Assembly (NCBI GenBank): GCA_002354805.1
Contig: DEMH01000004.1
Coordinates: forward strand, 133,150-197,149
Source: Gammaproteobacteria bacterium UBA2675
GTDB taxonomy: Bacteria; Pseudomonadota; Gammaproteobacteria; Pseudomonadales; Pseudohongiellaceae
Direction of reading: 5' to 3'
DNA: 64,000 bases
Made by a program: the position numbers and the translations under genes. Each line of letters opens with the position of its first letter. Positions within the stretch are counted from its first letter, which is position 1. This document shows positions 41,610 through 51,329 of the stretch, piece after piece. The notes below the pieces were generated by a model. It ran no database searches. It saw only the letters and a list, made by a program, of their open reading frames with translations, and was not told where the DNA came from.

Positions 41610-43907
41610 ATGTCAGACGACTCATTCAAGGAAAGCGCACTGCGCTACCACGCCGAACCGGTTCCAGGAAAACTGGCCATCCGTCCTACCAAGCCACTGG
41701 CGAACAACCGGGATCTTTCTCGTGCCTATTCACCCGGTGTGGCGTTTGCATGCGAAGCCATTGTGGAGGACCCGGCCGAAGCGGCGCGTCTTACCTCGCG
41801 CGGCAACCTGGTGGCGGTAATCTCTAATGGGACCGCCGTGCTTGGACTCGGAAATATCGGACCGCTGGCCGCCAAACCGGTGATGGAAGGCAAGGCAGTC
41901 CTGTTCAAGAAGTTTGCCGATCTGGATGTGTTCGATATAGAGATCAATGAGACAGACGTAGACAAACTGGTTGAGATCATTGCGTCGCTGGAGCCAACGT
42001 TTGGTGGCATCAACCTGGAGGATATCAAGGCGCCAGAGTGTTTCCTGGTAGAGCGCAAACTGCGCGACATCATGAATATTCCGGTATTCCATGACGATCA
42101 GCATGGCACGGCAATTGTTGCGGCTGCGGCAGTCTACAATGGGCTGCGAATCGTAAACAAGAAGTTCGAAGACATCAAACTGGTGGCTTCGGGTGCGGGT
42201 GCGGCGAGTATTGCCTGTGTTGAATTGCTGCTCAGCATGGGCGTGCGCAAAGAAAATGTGCGAATGCTGGATAGAAATGGTGTGATCTACAAGGGTCGCA
42301 AGGAAGGCATGAACCCCTGGAAGGAAAAGTTCGCTGTTGATACCGAAGATCGGACCTTAAGCGATGCCATCAAGGATGCCGATCTGTTTTTGGGCCTGTC
42401 GGGTCCCGGAGTCATGGATGCGGAAATGGTCAAAAGCATGGCTCGTGACCCGCTTATTCTGGCCATGTCCAATCCGATTCCGGAAATTATGCCAGAGGAG
42501 GCGCGTAAAGCCCGCCCTGACGCCATTCTTGCCACAGGTCGCTCAGATTATCCGAACCAGGTGAATAACGTTCTGTGCTTTCCGTTCATATTCCGCGGCG
42601 CACTCGACTGTGGCGCCACGCATATCAATGATGAAATGAAGCGTGCCTGCGTACGGGCGATCGCTGATCTTGCATTGCGGGAAGTATCCGAGACGGTTGC
42701 CAAAGCGTATATTGACGAGGATCTGAAGTTCGGACGCGAGTACCTGATTCCGAAACCCTTTGATCCGCGCCTGATCGAAGAGGTGCCACTGGCTGTCGTC
42801 AAGGCGGCCATGAAAAGTGGCGTCGCTACCCGACCAATTGAAGATCTGGACGCCTATCGCAACAAGCTCAGTGCATACGTAAACAGCAGTCGTCTGTTCA
42901 TGCAGCCCAATATTGACCTGGCGCGCCGCCACCCGGCCAGAATCGTTTATGCAGAGGGTGAAAACGACGATGTACTGCTTGCCATGCAGGCTGTGGTGGA
43001 CGAAGGGGTCGCCAAACCCATTCTGATCGGCCGGCCTCCGGTCATTAATGACAAGATCAAAAAGATTGGTCTGCGACTGGAGCCGGGCAAGGATTTCCAG
43101 GTATTCAACTCCGAGGAAGCTGACGTCCACGAGCGCTACTGGCAGTTTTATCACCAGCATGTCGGCCGTTCCGGTGTCTCGGTTGAGGCAGCCAAAACGG
43201 CGGTTCACAGCAATACCACTGTGCTTGCAGCCCTGATGGTGGCGCTCGGTGAGGCCGATGGTATGGTCTGTGGTAAAGTAGGGCGGTTTGATACGCACCT
43301 GCACGACATTCGACCCATCATTCGATCTACCAGGGCGGGTGGTCGCCTTTCCTCCATCTGTGTGTTGCTGATGGATGATGGCCCTCTGTTCTTGACTGAC
43401 CCTTTTGTTAACGTGGATCCGACTGAGGAGGATGTCGTCGAGATTGCCAAGGACGCCGTTCGTTTTGTGCAGCAGTCATTCGATATCGAGCCGGTGGTAG
43501 CGTTGCTGTCCCACTCCAATTTTGGTACCTACGAGGATAGCTCTGCGATCAAGATGAAGCGCGCTGCGCATCGTCTGCGCATGGAGCTCCCAGAGGTTCA
43601 GATAGATGGGGAAATGCACTCATTGACAGCATTGAATCCGGAGATGCGCGCGACCGTATTCGACGGCGCCAATATCAAGGGGCGTGCAAACGTTCTGGTC
43701 ATGCCCAACATGGACGCCGCCAGTATAGCGCTGGGACTGTTGCGCTCACTGACCAACGCCCGCCTGATCGGCCCCTTCCTGAACGGGCTGGAAAAGCCGG
43801 TGCATATCCTGATTCCGTCAGTGTCAGGCAGAGGCATCCTGAATTTGACGGCGCTGGCATCGGCAGATATCTACCAGCGCGATCAAAGCGGCCAATCCGG
43901 CGCCTGA
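41610..43907 (+). CDS. maeB: NADP-dependent malic enzyme, MaeB type
   Basis: A 765-residue enzyme that decarboxylates malate to pyruvate, producing NADPH. The malic domains are N-terminal (about 15-430, with YSPGVAFACEAI and FHDDQHGTAIVAAA) and a phosphotransacetylase-like domain covers the C-terminal 330 residues. The latter is regulatory in E. coli MaeB, where acetyl-CoA inhibits. It links the C4 pool to acetyl-CoA and lipid use, which fits the adjacent beta-oxidation genes. Its stop directly abuts the stop of the convergent thiolase gene. Confidence 0.95.
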   Translation: MSDDSFKESALRYHAEPVPGKLAIRPTKPLANNRDLSRAYSPGVAFACEAIVEDPAEAARLTSRGNLVAVISNGTAVLGLGNIGPLAAKPVMEGKAVLFKKFADLDVFDIEINETDVDKLVEIIASLEPTFGGINLEDIKAPECFLVERKLRDIMNIPVFHDDQHGTAIVAAAAVYNGLRIVNKKFEDIKLVASGAGAASIACVELLLSMGVRKENVRMLDRNGVIYKGRKEGMNPWKEKFAVDTEDRTLSDAIKDADLFLGLSGPGVMDAEMVKSMARDPLILAMSNPIPEIMPEEARKARPDAILATGRSDYPNQVNNVLCFPFIFRGALDCGATHINDEMKRACVRAIADLALREVSETVAKAYIDEDLKFGREYLIPKPFDPRLIEEVPLAVVKAAMKSGVATRPIEDLDAYRNKLSAYVNSSRLFMQPNIDLARRHPARIVYAEGENDDVLLAMQAVVDEGVAKPILIGRPPVINDKIKKIGLRLEPGKDFQVFNSEEADVHERYWQFYHQHVGRSGVSVEAAKTAVHSNTTVLAALMVALGEADGMVCGKVGRFDTHLHDIRPIIRSTRAGGRLSSICVLLMDDGPLFLTDPFVNVDPTEEDVVEIAKDAVRFVQQSFDIEPVVALLSHSNFGTYEDSSAIKMKRAAHRLRMELPEVQIDGEMHSLTALNPEMRATVFDGANIKGRANVLVMPNMDAASIALGLLRSLTNARLIGPFLNGLEKPVHILIPSVSGRGILNLTALASADIYQRDQSGQSGA

Positions 43908-45200
43908 TTACGGGCGTTCGACGATGGCGGCAACTCCCATGCCGCCAGCGGTGCATATTGATATCAGGCCACGGCCGCTGCCCTTCTCCTCGAGGATGGC
44001 GGCCAGTGAGCCGAGAATGCGGGCACCCGTTGCGGCAAAGGGGTGACCAAACGCCAAAGAACCGCCTTTGATATTCATCTTTTCCCGATCGATCGCGCCC
44101 ATGGCCTTGTCCCGATTGAGTCGGGAGCGGCAAAAGTCGTCATCTTCCCAGGCCTTGAGTGTGCACAGGGCTTGAGCGGCAAAAGCCTCATGAATCTCAT
44201 AACAGTCGAAGTCCTGCAATAACAGCCCTGCGTGCTGCAGCAACTCACTGACGGCGACCGTAGGTGCCATCAGCAGGCCTTCGCCATGGACAAAGTCGAC
44301 AGCACTGCTGCGGCCAGCCGTCAAGTATGCCTGTATGGGCAGGTTATTGGCTTTTGCCCATTCCTCACTGCACAGAAGTACTGCTGCGGCACCGTCGGTC
44401 AGTGGTGTGCTGTTGCCAGCTGTCAATGTGCCGTGTTTGCGATCGAATGCCGGCTTCAGCGATGCCAGTTTTTCCAGCGATGAGTCAGCCCGCAGGTTAT
44501 TGTCGCGTGCCACGCCTTCATACTGACTCACCAGATCGTCAAAAAATCCGGCGTCGTAGGCTGCGGCGGCTTTCTGATGGCTTTCCAGTGCCAGTTGATC
44601 CTGCTCTTCGCGTGTCACTCCCCACTCTTGCGCCATCAACTCACAATGTTGCCCCATGGAAAGACCGGTTCGCGGCTCTCCATTGGCAGGCGGGCGTGGT
44701 GCAAGTTCAGAAAGTCCAAAGCCCTTGAAGGCTGCAAGCCGCTGCTTGAAGGTGCGGGCCTGGCCCATTTTGATCAGGCGGCGTGCAAAGCGTCGCTGAA
44801 ACACGATCGGCGCATCACTGGTGGTGTCTGTGCCTGCGGCGATCGCACAGTCGATCTGCCCGGTGGCTATTTTTGCTGCAGACATCAGGGCCGCCTGCAG
44901 CGAGGTGCCACATGCCATCTGTAGTGTAATGCCCGGAGTGGCCGGTGACAGATCAGTACTCAGCACTGCCTCACGCGCCAGGTTCCAGTCTTTGCTGTGT
45001 GTGGTCACAGCGCCTGCGACGACCTCGTCAATTTTTTTGCCGGACAGCTCGAAGCGGTCACTGAGTTTTTGCAGTGTGTCAGCCAGCATGTCCAGATTGC
45101 TGAGTTCAGCATAGGCCGTGTTTGACCGGCAAAATGGCAGCCGCACGCCGCCAGCAATGACTACTTTGCGAAGGGACGTATTTGCATCAGCGTTATACAC
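43908..45200 (-). CDS. fadI: Acetyl-CoA acyltransferase, FadI-like thiolase
   Basis: A 430-residue thiolase. The likely start is the GTG at 45200, which overlaps the end of the FadJ-like gene by eight bases and has GGAG upstream; the open frame continues upstream without homology. Active-site Cys lies in MACGTSLQ, His in GHPFAATG, and the second Cys in CTAGGMG. Length and the SLRKVVIAGGVRLPF start match the FadI group (long-chain thiolase partner of FadJ) better than FadA. It releases acetyl-CoA in the last beta-oxidation step. Translation is coupled to the upstream gene. Confidence 0.88.
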   Translation of the reverse strand: MYNADANTSLRKVVIAGGVRLPFCRSNTAYAELSNLDMLADTLQKLSDRFELSGKKIDEVVAGAVTTHSKDWNLAREAVLSTDLSPATPGITLQMACGTSLQAALMSAAKIATGQIDCAIAAGTDTTSDAPIVFQRRFARRLIKMGQARTFKQRLAAFKGFGLSELAPRPPANGEPRTGLSMGQHCELMAQEWGVTREEQDQLALESHQKAAAAYDAGFFDDLVSQYEGVARDNNLRADSSLEKLASLKPAFDRKHGTLTAGNSTPLTDGAAAVLLCSEEWAKANNLPIQAYLTAGRSSAVDFVHGEGLLMAPTVAVSELLQHAGLLLQDFDCYEIHEAFAAQALCTLKAWEDDDFCRSRLNRDKAMGAIDREKMNIKGGSLAFGHPFAATGARILGSLAAILEEKGSGRGLISICTAGGMGVAAIVERP

Positions 45201-47301
45201 GGGTTTCGGTCTCCTGCTCAGGCTCTTCTGACGCGTTGTCGTCGGGCGTTTTTTCGGATGTCTCCTGATTGGCAGGCGATGCAATCCGATATTGTTCGTC
45301 CTGGTGCTCCAGGTAATACAGTGGCCCACCCCTGAACGGAGCAAAACCAGTACCGAATATCATGCCTGCATCAAGCAGGTCTGCATCACTGACTACCTCA
45401 TCATTAAGTGCTGCACGGCACTCGTTGATGTAGGCATCGACCAGCTTCTCGGCGAGTTCGGCCAGGTTGTGCCCGGACACGTTGTTGCTGTTTTTCTGGG
45501 GTTTGTCTTTTTCCCACCGGTAAAGGCCATGTCCGGATTTTTTACCCAGTTTGCCATCATCTACCAGTTTCTGGATAAATGCTTTCTCCGGGCTTTCAGG
45601 CAAACCGTCTTCCTGGCCGGACTGCAGCACGTCGGTAACCATCAGACAGACATCAAGGCCGACTGTGTCGGCGAGTTCGACAGGACCCATAGGCATTCCG
45701 AAGGCCTCGGCGGCAGCATCCAGCGCCTCGGCTGGCACACCTTCGCGATGCAATCGCAGGGCTGTCATCATGTAGGGCGCAAGCACACGGTTGACCAGAA
45801 AGCCGGGGCTGCTTTTGACGGGCAGTGGGAAACGGCTGATCTGCTGGCAGAAGGCTGCCCCTTTCTGGGCTTCTTTCTGAGACGTATCTGGCCCGGATAC
45901 AACTTCTACCAGTGGCATTTTGGCGACCGGGTTGAAGAAATGCAGGCCGATAAGACGACTTGGGTCGTCCAGCACACTGGCCAGCTTCTCAAGCGGAATG
46001 GCGGATGTGTTGGTAGCCAGAACCGCGCCCGGTTTCATTTTGGGCGCAATATCCTTGAACAGTGACTGCTTGGCTTCGGCGTTCTCGAAGATGGCTTCGA
46101 TGACAATGTCGGCCTGAGCCACAAATTCGGCCTCGACATCGGGACGCAGTCGATCCAGCGCTGCCCTGACCTTTGCAGTGTCCTTCAGTTTTTTCTGGAA
46201 CTGCTTCTCGGCCCGCTTTATGGCTGCGCTGACGCTCTTCATGTCGCGGTCCTGCAAAGTGACCGTCAGGCCTCGCAGAACACACCACGCCGCGATATCA
46301 CCGCCCATGGTGCCAGCTCCCACCACATGGACGTGACGAACGGCAAAATCGACATTCTTGCCCTGGGATTTCAGGCGTTCCATCAAGTGGAAGACGCGAC
46401 GCAGACTTTTGGCGGTCGGCGATACCATCAATTCACCGACAGCCCGTGCCTCCTGCCGCATCATCTTCTTGCGGTTACCACCATAGGTCTGCCAGGTATC
46501 AATCAGGCGAAAAGGAGCAGGGTAGTGTTCGGGACGCGCTTTGCGCTGGGTCTGCTTGCGGATCTGGCCCGCGAGAATCGATCTTACCGGCCAGACGTTG
46601 CTCATGCTGCGCATCAGTCCAGGCCCGCGGTGCTTTTTGCCTTTAAGAACGGCGGCACGGGCCGCCCAGAGCAGTTCTTCGTGACGACCGATCACCTGGT
46701 CCACCAGGCCAATTGAGCGGGCCGCGCGCGCACTGATCTGGCGAGCCGTCAGCATCAGTTCCATGGCCTTGATGCCGCCGATGGTCCGCACTGATCGCAC
46801 CGAGCCGCCGAAGCCAGGGAAAATACCCAGTTGTGTTTCTGGAAATCCAAGCCTGGTTGCGGGTACGTCCTTGGCGATTCGATAGTCACAGGCCAGCGAC
46901 ATTTCCAGGCCGCCGCCAAGGCAGTAGCCCTCAATTGCGGCGACGGTGATGCACTTGAGTCGTTCAAGCCGGTTGAACATCTCGTGGACGCGCTCGATTT
47001 CGCGTGTCACAGCGCTGGCGTCGTCAAAACCTTCAAATTCCTTGACATCGGCGCCGAACACAAAGCCAGTGGTTTTGCCGGACATCAGCACCAGGCCGCG
47101 CGGCGAAGACGTCTCAGCCAGCGCGACAAGCTGCTCAAACTCCTCAAGCACCGCGCGGGAAAGCGAATTGACGCGCTCTCCCTCACGATCCAGATAGGCA
47201 TAGATGATATTGTCGCGATCACGCGACAGACGCCAGTGTCGGAACTTGCTGGCATTGGCGTCTACGGCTTCGGGTACTGACGTGGCAGACGTCTCTGTCA
47301 T
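45193..47301 (-). CDS. fadJ: Enoyl-CoA hydratase / 3-hydroxyacyl-CoA dehydrogenase, FadJ-like
   Basis: A 702-residue multifunctional beta-oxidation alpha subunit. The crotonase part (about 25-210) has both catalytic glutamates (GGGLEMSLACDYR and PETQLGIFPGFGG). The NAD-binding dehydrogenase part begins at HVVGAGTMGGDIAAW (about 322-336) and includes HFFNPVAKMPLVEVV. An extended C-terminal tail of about 30 residues is rich in Glu and Asp and not conserved. GAGG lies five bases before the ATG. It forms a complex with the FadI-like thiolase encoded next. Confidence 0.93.
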   Translation of the reverse strand: MTETSATSVPEAVDANASKFRHWRLSRDRDNIIYAYLDREGERVNSLSRAVLEEFEQLVALAETSSPRGLVLMSGKTTGFVFGADVKEFEGFDDASAVTREIERVHEMFNRLERLKCITVAAIEGYCLGGGLEMSLACDYRIAKDVPATRLGFPETQLGIFPGFGGSVRSVRTIGGIKAMELMLTARQISARAARSIGLVDQVIGRHEELLWAARAAVLKGKKHRGPGLMRSMSNVWPVRSILAGQIRKQTQRKARPEHYPAPFRLIDTWQTYGGNRKKMMRQEARAVGELMVSPTAKSLRRVFHLMERLKSQGKNVDFAVRHVHVVGAGTMGGDIAAWCVLRGLTVTLQDRDMKSVSAAIKRAEKQFQKKLKDTAKVRAALDRLRPDVEAEFVAQADIVIEAIFENAEAKQSLFKDIAPKMKPGAVLATNTSAIPLEKLASVLDDPSRLIGLHFFNPVAKMPLVEVVSGPDTSQKEAQKGAAFCQQISRFPLPVKSSPGFLVNRVLAPYMMTALRLHREGVPAEALDAAAEAFGMPMGPVELADTVGLDVCLMVTDVLQSGQEDGLPESPEKAFIQKLVDDGKLGKKSGHGLYRWEKDKPQKNSNNVSGHNLAELAEKLVDAYINECRAALNDEVVSDADLLDAGMIFGTGFAPFRGGPLYYLEHQDEQYRIASPANQETSEKTPDDNASEEPEQETETRV

Positions 47302-47374
47302 GGCGACCTCACTCAGTCTGAAAAGAACTTCCTTGTCTCATTCTGCCTGAGCGGGCCAAGACTGACAAATGCTT

Positions 47375-48958
47375 CTACCAGCCCAATGCGTGCCGCATCA
47401 CATGATAGATGTAGTGTTGCTCGTGAGCGCCGTGGAATAAATGTGCCCATGGGCCACTGGCGTAGATGGCCACATCCTCGCCAGCATGCCCCTCTGACTC
47501 CAGCGGCACCAGGACTTCCTGGTGAAAATCCGGATCGGTAGTGTCAATCTGATCAAGGTCGTGGCGGCCCGGCGCTGCCGGAATACCATAGCGACGATCG
47601 CCGCCGGCGGATTCGGCAAACCCCAGGCCATCACGATAACCTAGCGTAGTGAATGGCATGTTGTCGTCCGCAATTCTCGCTTGCCCGGTTGCATGCCCGT
47701 GGTCGTCGTTGCCCTGTGCCAGGCCCAGGATGGGGTTGCCACGTGTTGAGTAGCCGCCGATGGTCAGCGAGTGGCTGTGATCAGCGGTGACAATTACCAG
47801 TGTGTTACTGGCGTCGGTCATTTCCTGCACCACTTCTACCGCCTCAGACAGTTCCTGCGTGTCATACAGTGCGCGATAGGCATTGCCAGCATGATGGGCG
47901 TGATCAATGCGTCCGGCCTCCAGCATCAGGAAATAGCCGTTTTCGCCGCCCTGCTGCTGCAGAATGCTCAGCGCAGCACGAGCCATCTCCGGCAGGGAGG
48001 GTTCAGTTATGCTGGAAGCCTCGCCCTCTGCTGCTGTCCGGTCATGGGCATAGCTCATCTGTGAACCATTAAAAAGCCCCAACAGGTGGCGGGTGCTCTG
48101 CAGGTCCAGCTCTGCCAGCTGCTGGCGATTCCAGATGAAGGCGCTCTCCGGGTATCTGTCCTGCCATTCGCGAGTCAGATTGCGTCCATCCAGTCGAGCA
48201 CCGGGACGCTGATTCAGGGGGCTGGTTTCCGATGCAGGCAGGAACGCCTGCAGCCCACCGCCCATGGCGACGTTAATCCCGGCACCAAAATCAAAGTCAA
48301 TCAGCTGAGCGGCAATATCCGCGCAGCCGCTACGACGTGCTTCATCGCTCAGGTCGGCATCGCTCTCCCAGTTGCGCTCAGCACTGTGTGCATAGGTTGC
48401 AGCTGGCGTGGCATGCGTCACCCGAGTGGTGGTGACAAAGCCGGTCGCCATGCCGCGGGCGGCTGCCTGCTGCATCAGGGTTGGCACTTCATTGCCCCTG
48501 GATGAGGCGCAATCGGCCCGATTGACATGCTGATTGACGCCGATCAGACCAGCACGTGTCTTGATGCCGCTCATCATGGCTGTCATGGTGCCGGCAGAAT
48601 CCGGTGTCTGCTGGTTGGTGTTGTAGGTCTTGGCAAGCGCGACGTAGGGGAATTTCTCGAAGGATAACTGATGTTCCTCGCCGCTGTCGCCCTGCATCTG
48701 ACCAGCGAAGATACGCGACGCAGTGACGGTAGAGATGCCCATGCCGTCGCCCACAATGAGCACAATATTCCTGGCCCGCTGAGTGTTTGGCTGCAGCGTC
48801 AGGGCCTGTTCCAGGGCCCGCTGGCCGCTTACAAACCAGTATTCGGGGGTTTCGATCGCAGGGGCCGGGTATGGCCCGGTCTGGAGATTCTGAGCGGTGA
48901 TCACTAGCGGGAAGCACAGGCCCAGCAGTGCGGCTGACAGTTTACCAAGGGCAGTCAT
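47375..48958 (-). CDS. Periplasmic alkaline phosphatase
   Basis: A 527-residue PhoA-superfamily phosphomonoesterase. The start at 48958 follows AGGAG; the signal peptide ends near VITAQ. GDGMG (metal site), DSAGTMTAMMSG (nucleophile Ser) and VTADHSHSLTIGG (metal His) are present. Pairs of Cys in the middle may form disulfides. It sits between beta-oxidation genes and is divergent from fadE. No pho-box is evident in the 131-base gap, so phosphate control is not shown. Confidence 0.9.
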   Translation of the reverse strand: MTALGKLSAALLGLCFPLVITAQNLQTGPYPAPAIETPEYWFVSGQRALEQALTLQPNTQRARNIVLIVGDGMGISTVTASRIFAGQMQGDSGEEHQLSFEKFPYVALAKTYNTNQQTPDSAGTMTAMMSGIKTRAGLIGVNQHVNRADCASSRGNEVPTLMQQAAARGMATGFVTTTRVTHATPAATYAHSAERNWESDADLSDEARRSGCADIAAQLIDFDFGAGINVAMGGGLQAFLPASETSPLNQRPGARLDGRNLTREWQDRYPESAFIWNRQQLAELDLQSTRHLLGLFNGSQMSYAHDRTAAEGEASSITEPSLPEMARAALSILQQQGGENGYFLMLEAGRIDHAHHAGNAYRALYDTQELSEAVEVVQEMTDASNTLVIVTADHSHSLTIGGYSTRGNPILGLAQGNDDHGHATGQARIADDNMPFTTLGYRDGLGFAESAGGDRRYGIPAAPGRHDLDQIDTTDPDFHQEVLVPLESEGHAGEDVAIYASGPWAHLFHGAHEQHYIYHVMRHALGW

Positions 48959-49014
48959 TAATACTCCTTTACGGAAAATCAATCGTATTGTAAAAAGTGA
49001 ATATATTCATAAAG

Positions 49015-49026
49015 ACGATCGGTCGT
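49015..49026. promoter_or_regulatory. Possible operator in the fadE / phosphatase gap
   Basis: ACGATCGGTCGT (49015-49026) is a near-perfect dyad of ACGA and TCGT halves, flanked by matching A and T residues. It resembles the operators of TetR-family fatty-acid regulators in style, not in exact sequence. It lies 64 bases before the fadE start. Confidence 0.35.
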
Positions 49027-49089
49027 TTAATGCGTACAATGGATATAACACGTTTTTGTTCATTTGTTGTGACAAGGTGAGAGGAAGCT

Positions 49090-51327
49090 ATGTTTGGTGC
49101 AATCATGAAGTTCATGCGCGACAACAATGTGCTGCCGCGTATCTCCGATACCGAACGACAGGCGTTGGAGGCGGGCACCGTCTGGGTGGATGGCCAGATC
49201 TTCTCCGGTAATCCCGATTTCAGCAAAATGCTGGCTGAACCCTATAACCAGCATTCCGAGGAAGAGCAGGCATTTATTGACGGGCCAGTCGAAGAGTTGT
49301 GCCGCATGATCGACAACTATGAGGTCGTTACAACCCGAAAAGTGCCTGATAAAGTCATAAAGTTCCTTAAAAAACAGGGATTTATGGGTTTATTGATTCC
49401 CAAGCAGTACGGTGGCAAAGAGTTTTCGACACTGGCCATATCCTCCATCATGGCCAAGATCAACGCTTACAACCCCACAGTGGGTACTCTCGTGGTTATT
49501 CCAAATTCGCTGGGTGCCGCCGAGCTACTCAAGCACTATGGCACTGAGGAGCAGAAGGACGCCTATCTGCCCAAGCTGGCCAGCGGTGAGTATGTGCCAT
49601 GTTTTGGCCTGACTGAGCCGACAGCTGGTTCCGACGCAGCATCCATCAAGGCTGAAGGTGTGGTCTTCAAAGACGATGACGGAGTCATCAAGGTAAAGCT
49701 GAATTTCCGCAAGCGCTATATTACGCTCGCGCCGATCGCCAATCTGATCTCACTGGCCTTTCAGATGCACGATCCGGAGAACCTCCTCGGCAAAGGCGAG
49801 TATCCTGGTATTACCGTGATGCTGCTTCATAAAGGCACGCCTGGCCTGACCACCGGTAATCACCATTTGCCCATCGGCATGAGCTTTTACAACGGCCCCA
49901 TTATTGGTGAAGACGTGGTGGCACCTGTGGATCAGATCATTGGTGGTCCTGAGTATGCGGGACAGGGCTGGCGCATGCTGATGGAACAGTTGGCAGGTGG
50001 ACGTGCCGTGTCGCTGCCAGCTGGCGCGATTGGAGGCATGAAGATTGCCGCTGCGGCAACGGGCGCATACTCCATGATCCGGAATCAGTTCGATATTCCG
50101 ATTGGCCTGATGGAAGGTGTCCAGGAAAAAGTTGCCCGCATCGCCGCATTTGCCTACCTGTTTGAAGGCGCGCGTATCTACTCCTGTTCTGCATTGGACG
50201 CCGGTGAGCAGCCGCCTGTTGTTTCGGCATTGTTAAAGTCCAGCAGCACTGACTACGGGCAGCGCAGCCTGATCGACGGTATGGATGTGTTTTCCGGTGC
50301 CGGTGTCATGCAGGGGCCGAACAACATCCTGGGTGGCGGTTATGCGAGTGCACCGGTCAGTATTACCGTGGAAGGTGCCAACATCATGACGCGAACGCTG
50401 ATCACCTTCGGACAGGGTGCAACCCGCTGTCATCCTTACGCTCTGCCGCTTGTGAAAGCGGTTGAGGACAACGATGCAACGGCATTTCGTAACAAGCTGC
50501 TGGGTTGGTTGTGGCACACGACCAGCAATTTCGGTCGCAGCAAACTGCGTGGCCTGACGCGTGGTTTCAGCGCCGGCAGCCCGGAATCAGGACCAGTGGC
50601 CACTTATTATCGACGGCTGGCATGGGCCTCGTCGCGCTTTGCACTGCTCGCCGATCTCGCACTTTACCTGATTGGTGGCAAGCTGAAGGCACGCGGAAGC
50701 CTGGGTGGGCGGTTTGCTGACGCACTGACCTGGCAGGTGCTGGCGCTGGCCGCACTGCGCCGCTACAAAGCGGAAGGCAACAAGCCTGAAGACCTGCCAT
50801 TGGTGCAGTTCAGCTGTGAATTTGCCCTGGCGCAGATTCAGGAGGCATTTGAAGGCATTCACGCGAATTTCGACGTGCCAGTTGTAGGCTGGTGGCTGCG
50901 CGGACCGTCTGCCCTGTTCCTGCGCCTGAATCCACTGTCACGTGGACCTTCAGACAAAGTCATGAAGCAGGCGGCAGCGTCCATTCAGCTGATGAACGAG
51001 CAATATGCAAGAGTGACGCAGGGAATCGCGCCATTCGCTGAGGACGCACCTGGTATGGGGCGCCTGATGAAGGCCTTCCGTTTGTACACAGAAGTGCAGC
51101 CCATCGTGAAGAAAATCGTCAAGGCGCAGAAAGAGCGACACCTGCCACGCGGTACAGCTTATGCGCTGGCTGACCAGGCCGTGTCGGCCAAGGTCATCAG
51201 CAAGGCTGAAGGTGAGGCATTGAAGGCGGCCAATCAGGCAGCCATGGATGCCATCGAGGTTGATGAGTTCAGGCCTGAAGAGTACTTTCAGATACAGCAG
51301 ACGGCGGCAGCCCGCAACGCGGCCTAG
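49090..51327 (+). CDS. fadE: Acyl-CoA dehydrogenase, FadE-like
   Basis: A 745-residue acyl-CoA dehydrogenase with the extended C-terminal domain typical of FadE and shorter than E. coli FadE. Core motifs include LIPKQYGGKEFS, CFGLTEPTAGSDAAS (FAD and substrate site) and GGRAVSLPAGAIGGMK. Residues from about 470 on are the DUF1974-type tail. It catalyses the first oxidation of fatty acyl-CoA and passes electrons to ETF. AGGAAG precedes the ATG. With the FadI/FadJ genes it gives nearly a full beta-oxidation set; no fadD is present. Confidence 0.94.
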   Translation: MFGAIMKFMRDNNVLPRISDTERQALEAGTVWVDGQIFSGNPDFSKMLAEPYNQHSEEEQAFIDGPVEELCRMIDNYEVVTTRKVPDKVIKFLKKQGFMGLLIPKQYGGKEFSTLAISSIMAKINAYNPTVGTLVVIPNSLGAAELLKHYGTEEQKDAYLPKLASGEYVPCFGLTEPTAGSDAASIKAEGVVFKDDDGVIKVKLNFRKRYITLAPIANLISLAFQMHDPENLLGKGEYPGITVMLLHKGTPGLTTGNHHLPIGMSFYNGPIIGEDVVAPVDQIIGGPEYAGQGWRMLMEQLAGGRAVSLPAGAIGGMKIAAAATGAYSMIRNQFDIPIGLMEGVQEKVARIAAFAYLFEGARIYSCSALDAGEQPPVVSALLKSSSTDYGQRSLIDGMDVFSGAGVMQGPNNILGGGYASAPVSITVEGANIMTRTLITFGQGATRCHPYALPLVKAVEDNDATAFRNKLLGWLWHTTSNFGRSKLRGLTRGFSAGSPESGPVATYYRRLAWASSRFALLADLALYLIGGKLKARGSLGGRFADALTWQVLALAALRRYKAEGNKPEDLPLVQFSCEFALAQIQEAFEGIHANFDVPVVGWWLRGPSALFLRLNPLSRGPSDKVMKQAAASIQLMNEQYARVTQGIAPFAEDAPGMGRLMKAFRLYTEVQPIVKKIVKAQKERHLPRGTAYALADQAVSAKVISKAEGEALKAANQAAMDAIEVDEFRPEEYFQIQQTAAARNAA

Positions 51328-51329
51328 TG

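Noticed and set aside
42543..43304. A 253-residue open frame opposite maeB
   Set aside because: Antisense to conserved malic enzyme and phosphotransacetylase segments; no ribosome site.
45292..46065. A 257-residue open frame opposite the FadJ-like gene
   Set aside because: The minus-strand gene is complete and conserved through this stretch; the plus frame has no family features.
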